From Nonomuraea gerenzanensis (GTDB lineage: Bacteria; Actinomycetota; Actinomycetes; Streptosporangiales; Streptosporangiaceae), in NCBI RefSeq assembly GCF_020215645.1, contig NZ_CP084058.1:3720001-3784000 (forward strand): DNA of 64,000 nucleotides. The letters run 5' to 3'. This document shows, in pieces, positions 7,970 through 16,171 of the stretch. Every line of letters begins with the position of its first letter. The first letter of the stretch is position 1. The position numbers and the translations under genes were made by a program. The notes beneath the pieces were generated by a model. It had not been told where the DNA came from. It was given only the letters and a program-made list of their open reading frames with translations, and ran no database searches.

Positions 7970-8830
7970 ATGGACTTCCTACGCCCCACGACGTGGCAGG
8001 AGGCGCTGGCCGCCAAGGCGGACCAGCCGGGCGCGGTGCCCGTCCAGGGCGGCACCGACGTGATGGTGGAGATCAACTTCGGCGTGCGCAGGCCGCCCGC
8101 GCTGCTCGACCTCACCCGGGTGGCCGAGCTGCGCGAGTGGTCGATGACCGGCGGGCTGTGCAGGGTCGGGGCCGGGGTGCCGTACGCGGCGGTCATCGCC
8201 GAGCTCGGCGGCCCGCTGCCGGGGCTCGCGCAGGCCGCCCGCACGGTCGGCTCGCCGCAGATCCGCAACCGCGGCACCGTCGGCGGCAACCTGGGCGCTG
8301 CCTCGCCCGCGGGCGACAGCCATCCGCCGCTGCTGGCGGCCGGGGCGGTGGTCGAGGTGGAGTCGCGCGAGCGCGGCGTGCGGATGATCCCGGCCGCCGA
8401 GTTCTACCTCGGGGTCAAGCGTGCCGCCCTGGAGCCGGACGAGCTGATCAGGGCCGTGCACGTGCCCCCGGCCACGGGGCCCCAGTACTTCTCCAAGGTC
8501 GGCACGCGCAACGCCATGGTGATCGCGGTGTGCTCGTTCGCGATCGCGCTGCACCCGCGCGAGCGGCGGGTCGGCACCGGGCTCGGCTCCGCCGCGCCCA
8601 CCCCGCGCCGCGCCCTGGAGGCGGAGGAGCTGCTGGCCGCCGAGCTCGACTGGGACGCGCCGCTCGACCCGGCGCTGCTGCGGCGCTTCGGCGAGCTGTG
8701 CGCGCGGGCCGCCGCCCCGATCGACGACGTGCGCGGCACCGCCGCCTACCGCGTGCACGCCATCGGCGTCATGGCGCGCCGCACGCTCACCTGGGCCTGG
8801 ACCGACCACCTGGAGAAGAGGGCCGCCTGA
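7970..8830 (+). CDS. Xanthine dehydrogenase-family FAD-binding subunit (CoxM-like)
   Basis: 286 aa. It carries the flavin of a molybdenum hydroxylase and passes electrons from the Fe-S subunit. QGGTDVMVEINFG and SPQIRNRGTVGGNLGAASPAGD are the FAD-binding signatures; FSKVGTRNAM and the C-terminal CO-dehydrogenase flavoprotein region follow. In this operon the likely substrate is hypoxanthine/xanthine, feeding urate to the upstream uricase. The 3' end lies in the first unit of a four-copy 30-bp tandem repeat that leads into the Fe-S subunit gene. No molybdopterin-binding large subunit occurs in this window. Confidence 0.9.
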   Translation: MDFLRPTTWQEALAAKADQPGAVPVQGGTDVMVEINFGVRRPPALLDLTRVAELREWSMTGGLCRVGAGVPYAAVIAELGGPLPGLAQAARTVGSPQIRNRGTVGGNLGAASPAGDSHPPLLAAGAVVEVESRERGVRMIPAAEFYLGVKRAALEPDELIRAVHVPPATGPQYFSKVGTRNAMVIAVCSFAIALHPRERRVGTGLGSAAPTPRRALEAEELLAAELDWDAPLDPALLRRFGELCARAAAPIDDVRGTAAYRVHAIGVMARRTLTWAWTDHLEKRAA

Positions 8831-8928
8831 TGCGCGCACCTGGAGAAGAGGGCCGTCTGATGCGCGCACCTGGGAAGAAGGGCCGCCTGATGCGCGCGCA
8901 CCTGGGAAGGAGGGCCGCCTGATGCGTG
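8807..8928 (+). repeat. 30-bp tandem repeat (four copies) spanning the xdh FAD/Fe-S gene junction
   Basis: Units start at 8807, 8837, 8867 and 8899 (periods 30, 30 and 32). Each contains a purine-rich Shine-Dalgarno-like run, GGCCGCCTGATGCG and its near variants, that is, a stop/start TGATG. ATGs therefore occur at 8830, 8860, 8890 and 8922; the first three share one frame and encode a 30-residue repetitive peptide (MRAPGEEGRL-type units) ending at 8922. The last copy supplies the Shine-Dalgarno AAGGAGG and the ATG of the Fe-S subunit. Confidence 0.9.
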
Positions 8929-9392
8929 TCACCTTCACCGTCAACGGGCGGCAGGAGAGCGCCGACGACGTCTGGGAGGGCGAGAGCCTGCTGTACGTGC
9001 TGCGCGAGCGCCTCGGCCTGCCCGGCTCCAAGAACGCCTGCGAGCAGGGCGAGTGCGGCTCCTGCACGGTCTACCTGGACGGCGTGCCGGTTTGCGCCTG
9101 CCTGGTCGCCGCCGGGCAGGCCGAGGGGCGGCAGGTGCGTACCGTCGAGGGGCTCGCCGACGGCGACCGGCTCGACCCGGTGCAGGAGGCGTTCGTGGAG
9201 TGCGGAGCCGTGCAGTGCGGCTTCTGCACGCCCGGCCTGCTCGTGCAGGCACACGACCTGCTCGAACGCTGCCCCCGGCCGTCGGACGCCGAGATCAGGG
9301 AGGCGCTGGCGGGCAACCTGTGCCGGTGCACCGGCTACGAGAAGATCCTCGACGCGGTACGGCTGGCCGCCTCCCGCAAGGAGCACCGATGA
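8922..9392 (+). CDS. Xanthine dehydrogenase-family 2Fe-2S subunit (CoxS-like)
   Basis: 156 aa. N-terminal plant-type 2Fe-2S ferredoxin domain with CEQGECGSCTVYLDG plus a downstream Cys. The C-terminal helical 2Fe-2S domain has CGAVQCGFCTPG and GNLCRCTGYEKI. This small subunit shuttles electrons from the molybdenum centre to FAD in xanthine dehydrogenase-type enzymes. ATG 8922 is read from the last copy of the junction repeat with AAGGAGG upstream. All eight cluster cysteines appear to be present. Its stop overlaps the ATG of 8-oxoguanine deaminase. The missing catalytic subunit must be encoded elsewhere or be lost. Confidence 0.92.
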   Translation: MRVTFTVNGRQESADDVWEGESLLYVLRERLGLPGSKNACEQGECGSCTVYLDGVPVCACLVAAGQAEGRQVRTVEGLADGDRLDPVQEAFVECGAVQCGFCTPGLLVQAHDLLERCPRPSDAEIREALAGNLCRCTGYEKILDAVRLAASRKEHR

Positions 9393-10771
9393 TCATCGAG
9401 AACGTCCACGTGGCCCCCGTGTCCGGCCCCGACCTCGAATCCGGATATATCCGCATCGAGGGTGATCGGATCGCCGAAGTGGCCGCGGGCCCCGCCCCTG
9501 ACCCGCCCGGTGTCCCCCGCATCGACGGCACCGGCTGCCTGGCCACCCCCGGCCTGGTCAACACCCACCACCACCTCTACCAGTGGGCCTCCCAGGGCCT
9601 GGCCCAGGACGCCACCCTGTTCGAGTGGCTGGTCGCGCTCTACCCGGTGTGGGCCGCCATGGACGCCGAGGTGGTCGAGGGCGCGGCCACCGCCGGGCTG
9701 GCCTGGCTGGCGCTGTCGGGCTGCACCACCACCAGCGACCACCACTACCTCTTCCCCAAGGGCAGGGGCGACCTGCTGGCCGCCGAGATCGAGGCCGCCC
9801 GCGCCGTGGGGCTGCGCTTCCACCCGGCCCGCGGCTCCATGGACCTGGGGCAGTCCAAGGGCGGCCTGCCGCCGGACGTCGTGGTCGAGGAGCTGGACGA
9901 CATCCTGAGCGCCACCGCCGAGGCCGTGGACGCCTACCACGACCCGTCGTTCTCCTCGATGCTGCGCGTGGCGGTCGCGCCGTGCTCGCCGTTCTCGGCC
10001 AGCGCCGAGCTGATGACCGAGTCGGCCGCGCTGGCCAGGGAGAAGGGCGTGCGGCTGCACACGCACCTCGCCGAGACCCTCGACGAGGAGGAGCACTGCC
10101 GCGAGCGGTTCGGGCTGCGCCCCCTGGACTACATGCTGAAGCTGGGCTGGCTGGGCCCCGACGTGTGGTTCGCGCACACCGTGCACCTCAGTGACGCCGA
10201 CATCGGCAGGCTGGCCGCCACCGGCACGGGCACCGCGCACTGCCCCTCCTCCAACGGGCGGCTCGGCGCGGGCATCGCCCCGGTGTCGGAGCTGCTCAGG
10301 CGCGGCGCGAACGTCGGGCTCGGCGTGGACGGCAGCGCCTCCTCCGAGCTGACGCCGCTGGCCGGGGAGATGCGGCAGGCCCTGCTGTTCCAGCGCGCCA
10401 GGTACGGGCCGGAGGCGCTCACCGCCCGGCAGGCCCTGGAGCTGGCCACCCTGGGCGGCGCCCGCAACCTCGGGCGCCAGGACGAGCTGGGCACGCTGGA
10501 GCCCGGCAAGCTGGCCGACATCGCCCTGTGGCGGGTGGACGGCCCCTACACCGCCGCCGTCGCCGACCCGGTCTGCGCGCTGGTCTTCGGGCCGATGCCG
10601 CCGCTGGCCAGGGTGCTGGTGGGCGGGCGCACGGTAGTGGCGGACGGCGAGCTGCGGACCACCTCCCACGACGAGGCGGGGCGGGCCGGCGTGCGGGCGC
10701 ACCGGCGGCTGACGCGGCTGGCGCGGGAACGCGGGATCACCCCCGCCGTACGGATCCACGGAGACCACTAG
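9389..10771 (+). CDS. 8-Oxoguanine deaminase (amidohydrolase superfamily)
   Basis: 460 aa. It deaminates 8-oxoguanine to urate, linking oxidised guanine to the uricase pathway. Metal-site motifs are NTHHHLYQWASQG (near residue 55), HTHLAETLDEE and the GVDGSASSE segment with the catalytic Asp, as in the 8-oxoguanine deaminase branch; STTSDHHYLFPKG-type residues fit the same clade. ATG 9389 overlaps the Fe-S subunit stop (ATGA). The alternative, a generic guanine or hydroxydechloroatrazine-like deaminase, is less likely in this urate-forming neighbourhood. About 36 bp separate it from the EF-hand gene. Confidence 0.88.
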   Translation: MIIENVHVAPVSGPDLESGYIRIEGDRIAEVAAGPAPDPPGVPRIDGTGCLATPGLVNTHHHLYQWASQGLAQDATLFEWLVALYPVWAAMDAEVVEGAATAGLAWLALSGCTTTSDHHYLFPKGRGDLLAAEIEAARAVGLRFHPARGSMDLGQSKGGLPPDVVVEELDDILSATAEAVDAYHDPSFSSMLRVAVAPCSPFSASAELMTESAALAREKGVRLHTHLAETLDEEEHCRERFGLRPLDYMLKLGWLGPDVWFAHTVHLSDADIGRLAATGTGTAHCPSSNGRLGAGIAPVSELLRRGANVGLGVDGSASSELTPLAGEMRQALLFQRARYGPEALTARQALELATLGGARNLGRQDELGTLEPGKLADIALWRVDGPYTAAVADPVCALVFGPMPPLARVLVGGRTVVADGELRTTSHDEAGRAGVRAHRRLTRLARERGITPAVRIHGDH

Positions 10772-10807
10772 GCTGGACGTATCCGTAGAAACAGGAAAGG
10801 CGGTCCC

Positions 10808-11020
10808 GTGTCGGAGGAACTTCCCGAGGAGCGGCTGGCGGAGCTCAAGATTGCCTTCGCCGACATCGACACCGACGGCGACGGCTACATCAGCGAGGCC
10901 GAGCTGAAGCGGCACTTCCCCGGCCTCCCGGCCGAGGCGCTCGGCGCGATGAGCCAGGAGGCCGACTCCGACCAGGACGGCCGCTACTCCTTCGAGGAGT
11001 TCGTCCGCACGGTCTCATGA
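10808..11020 (+). CDS. Small EF-hand calcium-binding protein
   Basis: 70 aa, acidic, with two EF-hand loops: DIDTDGDGYISEAE (about residues 20-33) and EADSDQDGRYSFEE (about 53-66). Positions 1, 3, 5, 9 and 12 of the first loop match the canonical Ca2+ ligands; the second begins at Asp in DSDQDGRYSFEE. No signal peptide or membrane segment is present, so it should act in the cytosol, like the small CabD-type calmodulin-like proteins of streptomycetes. GTG 10808 follows AGGAAAGG. Why it sits inside a purine-catabolism region is unclear. Its 3' end overlaps the convergent winged-helix gene by 6 bp. Confidence 0.88.
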   Translation: MSEELPEERLAELKIAFADIDTDGDGYISEAELKRHFPGLPAEALGAMSQEADSDQDGRYSFEEFVRTVS

Positions 11021-12160
11021 CGCCAGCGTGCGCTCCAGCGGGGTGCGGAAGCGGGGCGTGACCCTGATCCCGCCGAGCCAGGCGGCCAGCCCGGCCGCCT
11101 CGGCCTCGATCGCGGCCACCGCGTCCGCGCCCACGTCCGCCAGCAGCCGCCAGACGATCTCCCCGTCCGGCCGCTGCGCCCAGCCGCCCACGACCCGGCC
11201 GTCCCACCACACCGTGGGGCCCACGTTGCCGTTGCGGTCGAACAGCTCGGCCCGGTGCTCCGGCGGCAGGTACCAGTCGCGGGCCTGCCAGCCCATCGGC
11301 GTCGGGTCGAGCGCGGGCAGCAGCGACGCCCACGGCGCGGACGGCGCGACCTCCTCGGTGTCGCCCGGCAGCACGTAACCGGTGCCCTCGTCCAGCTCGA
11401 CGGCCACCGCGCCGACGGCCGACAGCGCCCGGCGCACGTCCTTGAGCGTCCAGCCGGTCCACCACTTCAGGTCCGACTCCGTGCCGGGCCCGAACGCCGC
11501 CAGCCAGCGGCTTACCAGCTCGGCCTGCGCCTCGTGGGCGGCCCATTCGGCCTGCTCCGGCGCCAGGCTCCAGTAGTGCGTGCCGCTGACCCACGTGCCG
11601 CCCGCGCGGCCCCGCCGTACCAGCAGGCCGTCGAGCGCCATCAGGGGCAGCAGCCGCGAGCCGATGCTCACCACGCCCTCGTACGGCTTGCCCACCGCCA
11701 GCGTGACCTGCTCGCGCAGCCGCGGCTCCAGCCTGCCCAGCTCGACGGTGGTCGCATCGCCCGAGGCCAGCAGGCGCAGCACGGACGCCTCCAGGTCCTT
11801 CAGCCGCGCCTCGTCCCAGCCGCCCGCGCCGAACGCCTTCAGCACCGAAGCGCGCTCCCTGCGGGCGATGGCCAGCGCCGTGGAGTGGTGCACGACCGGC
11901 GCCAGCGCCGCCGGCACCACGAACACCGTGCGCCGCATGCCGTGCATCCGCACCAGCGTGTGGTCGGCGTACAGGGCCCGCTCGACCGGCTCGGGGCCGG
12001 GCGCCGTCAGCCGCGCGCCCGCCGACAGGAACACCGTCGCCGGGTCCGTGCCGTGCAGCGCCACCACCGACGCCGCCACCTCCTCAGGGGTGGCGGCCTT
12101 GCCCGCCAGCCGGTGCCGCACCCCGATCCGGGCACGCCGCTGCTCCTGCGAAATCCGCAC
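11015..12160 (-). CDS. Winged helix DNA-binding protein (HTH_42 / AlkZ-like superfamily)
   Basis: About 381 aa. The sequence shows the tandem winged-helix architecture of the HTH_42 family: ARIGVRHRLAG at the start, YWSLAPEQAEWAAHEAQAEL, a DLKWWTGWTLKDVRRAL block and the terminal WWDGRVVGGWAQRPDGEI strand pair. Some relatives (AlkZ, YcaQ/AlkX) are DNA glycosylases that unhook bulky or crosslinked adducts. The Gln-rich catalytic motif of AlkZ is not obvious here (the site reads ALHGTDPAT), so glycosylase activity is uncertain. The GTG at 12160 has AAGGGGG upstream. It converges on, and overlaps, the EF-hand gene by 6 bp. Confidence 0.8.
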   Translation of the reverse strand: MRISQEQRRARIGVRHRLAGKAATPEEVAASVVALHGTDPATVFLSAGARLTAPGPEPVERALYADHTLVRMHGMRRTVFVVPAALAPVVHHSTALAIARRERASVLKAFGAGGWDEARLKDLEASVLRLLASGDATTVELGRLEPRLREQVTLAVGKPYEGVVSIGSRLLPLMALDGLLVRRGRAGGTWVSGTHYWSLAPEQAEWAAHEAQAELVSRWLAAFGPGTESDLKWWTGWTLKDVRRALSAVGAVAVELDEGTGYVLPGDTEEVAPSAPWASLLPALDPTPMGWQARDWYLPPEHRAELFDRNGNVGPTVWWDGRVVGGWAQRPDGEIVWRLLADVGADAVAAIEAEAAGLAAWLGGIRVTPRFRTPLERTLAS

Positions 12161-12307
12161 AAAGGCCCCCTTTCCTGCGGTGAGCCTACTTGGAGGATCA
12201 CACATCCGGAGCCGGGTCCGGAGGGCGCCGGTTGATGAGCCCGTGCATAGGTTCGCGGGGGGAGTGGCGGCTTCACTGGAGATCACCCCCCGAACCTGGA
12301 GTGACCC

Positions 12308-13624
12308 ATGAAGAGTGAGGTGCATCCGGTCGACGCCCGCCTGCCGGCCGCGCAACTCGGCACGCTCGGGCTGCAGCACGTGCTGGCGATGTACGCGGGA
12401 GCCGTGGCGGTGCCGCTCATCGTGGGCGGCGCGCTGAAGCTGCCACCCGACCAGCTCGCCTACCTGATCAACGCCGACCTGCTGATCAGCGGCATCGCCA
12501 CGCTCATCCAGTGCGTCGGCGTGTGGCGGTTCGGCATCCGGCTGCCCATCATGCAGGGCTGCACGTTCGCGGCCGTTACCCCGATGGTGCTCATCGGCAC
12601 CACCCAGGGCGGGCTGCCGGCCATCTACGGTGCCGTCATCGTCTCGGGGTTGCTCGTCGTGGCCGTCGCCCCGTACTTCGCCAGGATCGTCAGGTTCTTC
12701 CCGCCGCTGGTCACGGGCACCATCATCACGATCATCGGGATCTCGCTGCTGCCGGTCGCGGCCCGCTGGGCCGCCGGCGGGGCGGGCAGCCCGACGTACG
12801 GGGAGCCGCGCAACATCGCGATGGCCGCCGCCGTGCTGCTGTTCATCCTGGCGATCTACCGGCTGTCCAAGGGGTTCCTGGGCCGGGTCGCGGTGCTGGC
12901 CGGCATCGCGGCCGGCACGCTGGTGGCGATCCCGCTCGGGTTCACCGACTTCTCGAACGTGGGCTCCGCCGCCCTGTTCGGGATCAGCACGCCGTTCGCG
13001 TTCGGGCTGCCGACCTTCCAGGTGACCGCGATCATCTCGATGTGCGTGGTCATGCTCGTCTCCATGACCGAGACCACCGGCGACTTCGTGGCGGTGGCCG
13101 AGATGACCGGCTCCGAGCTGACCCCGCGGCGGCTGGCGGACGGGCTGCGCGCCGACGGGTTCTCCACCGCGCTCGGCGGCGTGTTCAACACCTTCCCCTA
13201 CACCGCCTTCGCGCAGAACGTCGGGCTCGTCGGGCTGACCGGCGTGCGCAGCCGCTGGGTCGTGGCGACAGCCGGCGGCATCCTCGTGCTGCTCGGCCTC
13301 ATCCCGGTGCTCGGCGCGGTGATCGCGGCCATCCCCCAGCCCGTGCTGGGCGGCGCGGGCATCGCGATGTTCGGCACGGTGGCCGCGTCGGGCATCCGCA
13401 CGCTGTCGAAGGTGAGCTACGAGGGCAACCACAACCTGGTGATCGTGGCCGTCTCCATCGGCGTGGCAGCCATCCCGGTCGGCGCGCCCGACTTCTACGA
13501 CGAGTTCCCCCACTGGGCCCAGACCATCCTGGACAGCGGCATCAGCACCGGCAGCCTGCTGGTGATCACCTTGAACCTCGTCTTCAACCACCTGCGCTCT
13601 GCCCCGGCCGAACGCGGGATGTGA
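12308..13624 (+). CDS. NCS2-family purine permease (uracil/xanthine/urate type)
   Basis: 438 aa with 12-14 hydrophobic segments. LGLQHVLAMYAGAVAVPLIV starts TM1, and RLPIMQGCTFAAVTPMVLIG with GGLPAIYGAVIVSG covers the family's TM3 region. MTETTGDFVAVAEMTG holds the substrate-binding Glu, and GVFNTFPYTAFAQNVGLVGLTGVRSR is the NCS2 signature. The QNVGLVGLTGVRSR variant and the surrounding urate genes point to xanthine/urate rather than uracil; this is inference. ATG 12308 has CTGGAG 7 nt upstream. It probably supplies purines to the pathway. A strong hairpin follows the stop. Confidence 0.9.
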   Translation: MKSEVHPVDARLPAAQLGTLGLQHVLAMYAGAVAVPLIVGGALKLPPDQLAYLINADLLISGIATLIQCVGVWRFGIRLPIMQGCTFAAVTPMVLIGTTQGGLPAIYGAVIVSGLLVVAVAPYFARIVRFFPPLVTGTIITIIGISLLPVAARWAAGGAGSPTYGEPRNIAMAAAVLLFILAIYRLSKGFLGRVAVLAGIAAGTLVAIPLGFTDFSNVGSAALFGISTPFAFGLPTFQVTAIISMCVVMLVSMTETTGDFVAVAEMTGSELTPRRLADGLRADGFSTALGGVFNTFPYTAFAQNVGLVGLTGVRSRWVVATAGGILVLLGLIPVLGAVIAAIPQPVLGGAGIAMFGTVAASGIRTLSKVSYEGNHNLVIVAVSIGVAAIPVGAPDFYDEFPHWAQTILDSGISTGSLLVITLNLVFNHLRSAPAERGM

Positions 13625-13632
13625 TGATGAGT

Positions 13633-13671
13633 CACGCCTTCCTGCCCGCTCGCACCGGGCAGGAAGGCGTG
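13633..13671 (+). terminator. Strong hairpin after the NCS2 permease gene
   Basis: Perfect 16-bp arms CACGCCTTCCTGCCCG (13633-13648) and its complement (13656-13671) with a 7-nt loop, 9 nt past the permease stop. No T-run, as is common for actinobacterial terminators. It separates the permease from the glycerate kinase-allantoinase-allantoicase operon. Confidence 0.8.
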
Positions 13672-13706
13672 TCTGGACATTGTTCATCATCAGGTGGGAG
13701 TTCGTA

Positions 13707-14864
13707 GTGGTTCAGCATGTTCTGGTCGCCCCGGACAAGTTCAAGGGGTCGCTGACGGCCGCCGAGGTGTGCTCGCGGGTGTCGGCCGGGCTTGGTGTGC
13801 CCACGGTCGAGCTGCCCGTCGCCGACGGCGGTGACGGCACCGTGGACGCCGCCGTGGCATGCGGCTTCGACCGGATCACGATCGAGGTCACCGGGCCGAC
13901 CGGCGAGCGTGTCCCCGCCTCCTACGCCTGGCAGCCCGCCGGCACCGCCGTGGTCGAGCTGGCGGAGGCGTCCGGGCTGCGCCGCCTGCCCGGCGAGTGC
14001 GAGCCGCTGACCGCCACCAGCTACGGCACCGGCGAGCTGATCGCCGACGCCGTGCGCCGCGGCGCCAAGCGCGTGGTGCTCGGGCTGGGCGGCAGCGCCT
14101 GCACCGACGGGGGAGCGGGCCTGGCCCAGGCGCTCGGCGCCCGCCTGCTCGACGGCGACGGCCGCGACCTGCCCAGGGGCGGGGCGACGCTGAAGGAGCT
14201 GGCCCGCATCGACCTGTCGGGCTTCCTCGACGTCTCCGGCGTGGAGTTCGTGGTGGCCAGCGACGTGGACAACCCGCTGCTCGGCCCGCACGGCGCCGCC
14301 GCCGTCTACGGCCCCCAGAAGGGCGCCACGCCCGACGACGTGAAGACCCTGGAGGCGGCGCTGGCCCGCCTGGCCGCCGTCGCCACCGCCACGCACGGGC
14401 TGATGGGCGCGGTCGAGCACGACGACGTGGTGCGCGCCATGGGCGTGGCGGGAGCGCCGGGGGCGGGCGCGGCGGGCGGGGTCGGGTTCGCGGCGCTGGC
14501 GTTCCTGCACGCCGAGATCAGGCCCGGCATCGACTACCTGCTCGACCTGCTCGGCTTCGGCGAGCTGGTGCAGGGCGCCCGCCTGGTGATCACCGGCGAG
14601 GGGTCGCTGGACGAGCAGTCGCTGCGCGGCAAGGCCCCCGTCGGCGTGGCGCAGGCCGCGGCCAGGGCCGGTGTGCCCGTGGTCGCCGTCTGCGGGCGGC
14701 GCACGCTCTCCGACGACGAGCTGCGGGCCGCCGGCATCGAGGCCGCCTACGCCCTGACCGACCTGGAGCCCGACCCGGCCCGCTGCATGGCCGAGGCCGG
14801 CCCCCTGCTCGAACGCCTCGCCACCCGGCTCGCCGCCGACCGCCACCTGGAGGGCAATGGATGA
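13707..14864 (+). CDS. Glycerate kinase (GK-II type)
   Basis: 385 aa. It phosphorylates glycerate, the product of glyoxylate from allantoin breakdown, to phosphoglycerate. APDKFKGSLTAAEV at the N-terminus, ELPVADGGDGTVDA, YGTGELIADAV, GLGGSACTDGGAGLAQALGA and ITGEGSLDEQSLRGKAPVGV are the successive conserved blocks of the GlxK/YgaF family. GTG 13707 was chosen because GGTGGGAG lies 6 nt upstream; TTG 13680 is in frame but unlikely. The 3' end overlaps the allantoinase ATG, tying it to allantoin use. Confidence 0.92.
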   Translation: MVQHVLVAPDKFKGSLTAAEVCSRVSAGLGVPTVELPVADGGDGTVDAAVACGFDRITIEVTGPTGERVPASYAWQPAGTAVVELAEASGLRRLPGECEPLTATSYGTGELIADAVRRGAKRVVLGLGGSACTDGGAGLAQALGARLLDGDGRDLPRGGATLKELARIDLSGFLDVSGVEFVVASDVDNPLLGPHGAAAVYGPQKGATPDDVKTLEAALARLAAVATATHGLMGAVEHDDVVRAMGVAGAPGAGAAGGVGFAALAFLHAEIRPGIDYLLDLLGFGELVQGARLVITGEGSLDEQSLRGKAPVGVAQAAARAGVPVVAVCGRRTLSDDELRAAGIEAAYALTDLEPDPARCMAEAGPLLERLATRLAADRHLEGNG

Positions 14865-16171
14865 CCCCGTTCGATCTCGTCGTAAGATCCCGCAGGACTG
14901 TCACGCCCGAGGGGGAGCGGTCCGCCGCCGTCGCCGTGCGGGGTGAGAAGATCGCCGCCCTGTACGACTACGCCGCGCCCCTGCCCGCGGCCGAGGAGGT
15001 GGACCTGCGCGACCTGGCGCTGCTGCCCGGCCTGGTCGACACGCACGTCCACGTGAACGAGCCGGGACGTACCCACTGGGAGGGTTTCGACTCCGCCACC
15101 AGGGCCGCGGCGGCCGGCGGCGTCACCACGATCGTGGACATGCCGCTCAACTCCCTGCCGCCCACCGTCTCCTGCGAGGCGCTCGACGCCAAGCTGCGGG
15201 CCGCCGAAGGGCAGTGCCACGTGGATGTCGGCTTCTGGGGCGGGGCCGTGCCCGGCAACGTCAAGGAGCTCGCGCCGCTGCACGCGCGCGGGGTCCACGG
15301 GTTCAAGTGCTTCCTGTCGCCGTCAGGCGTGGAGGAGTTCCCGCCGCTGGGCGACGGCGAGCTGCGGGAGGCGCTGGAGGAGCTCGCCGGGTTCGGCGGG
15401 CTGATGATCGTGCACGCGGAGGACCCCGCGCTGCTGTCCGAGCCCGCCGGGCCGGGCTACCGGGAGTTCCTCGCCTCGCGGCCGGGGGCGGCGGAGCGCA
15501 GCGCCGTCGAGCGGGTCGTGCGGCTGGCGGAGGAGACCGGGTGCCGGGTGCACGTCCTGCACGTCTCCGGCGCCGAGTGCCTGGAGGTGCTGGAGGCGGC
15601 CCAGGCCCGCGGCGTGCCGGTCTCCGCCGAGACGTGCCCGCACTACCTGACGCTGGCGGCCGAGCAGGTGCCCGACGGGGAGACCACGTACAAGTGCTGC
15701 CCGCCGATCCGCTCGCTGGCCAACCGCGACCTGCTGTGGGAGGGGCTGGCGCGGGGCGTGCTGAGCTGCGTCGTCTCCGACCACTCGCCCTCGACGGCCG
15801 ACCTGAAGGTGCCCGACTTCGCCGCCGCCTGGGGCGGCATCGCCTCCCTCCAGCTCGGGCTGACGGCGGTGTGGACGGAGGCGGCGCGCAGAGGGCACGG
15901 GCTCGGGGACGTGGCCCGCTGGATGTCGGCCAACCCGGCCACCATGGCGGGCATCCCCGGAAAAGGCGGGATAAAGGCCGGTAACGATGCCGATCTCGTG
16001 GCATTCGACCCCGACGCCGACACCCTCGTGGACGCCGCCCGCCTCCACCACAAGAACCCCGTCACCCCCTACCACGGCCGCACCCTCAAGGGCGCCGTCC
16101 TGACCACCTGGCTGCGCGGACGACCGGTGGACGGCTCGCCGCACGGCCGACTGCTCCTGGAGGTGCGGTAG
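14861..16171 (+). CDS. allB: Allantoinase
   Basis: 436 aa. This cyclic amidohydrolase opens allantoin to allantoate. DTHVHVNEPGRTHWEGF carries the first metal ligands near residue 60, GFKCFLSPSG the carbamylated Lys, IVHAEDP and VLHVSGAECL the next His ligands, and VVSDHSPS the catalytic Asp. NEPGRTHWEGF and the SDHSPS version distinguish allantoinase from dihydroorotase and hydantoinase. ATG 14861 overlaps the glycerate kinase stop. The allantoicase gene begins directly after its stop codon, so the two successive steps are coupled. Confidence 0.94.
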   Translation: MTPFDLVVRSRRTVTPEGERSAAVAVRGEKIAALYDYAAPLPAAEEVDLRDLALLPGLVDTHVHVNEPGRTHWEGFDSATRAAAAGGVTTIVDMPLNSLPPTVSCEALDAKLRAAEGQCHVDVGFWGGAVPGNVKELAPLHARGVHGFKCFLSPSGVEEFPPLGDGELREALEELAGFGGLMIVHAEDPALLSEPAGPGYREFLASRPGAAERSAVERVVRLAEETGCRVHVLHVSGAECLEVLEAAQARGVPVSAETCPHYLTLAAEQVPDGETTYKCCPPIRSLANRDLLWEGLARGVLSCVVSDHSPSTADLKVPDFAAAWGGIASLQLGLTAVWTEAARRGHGLGDVARWMSANPATMAGIPGKGGIKAGNDADLVAFDPDADTLVDAARLHHKNPVTPYHGRTLKGAVLTTWLRGRPVDGSPHGRLLLEVR

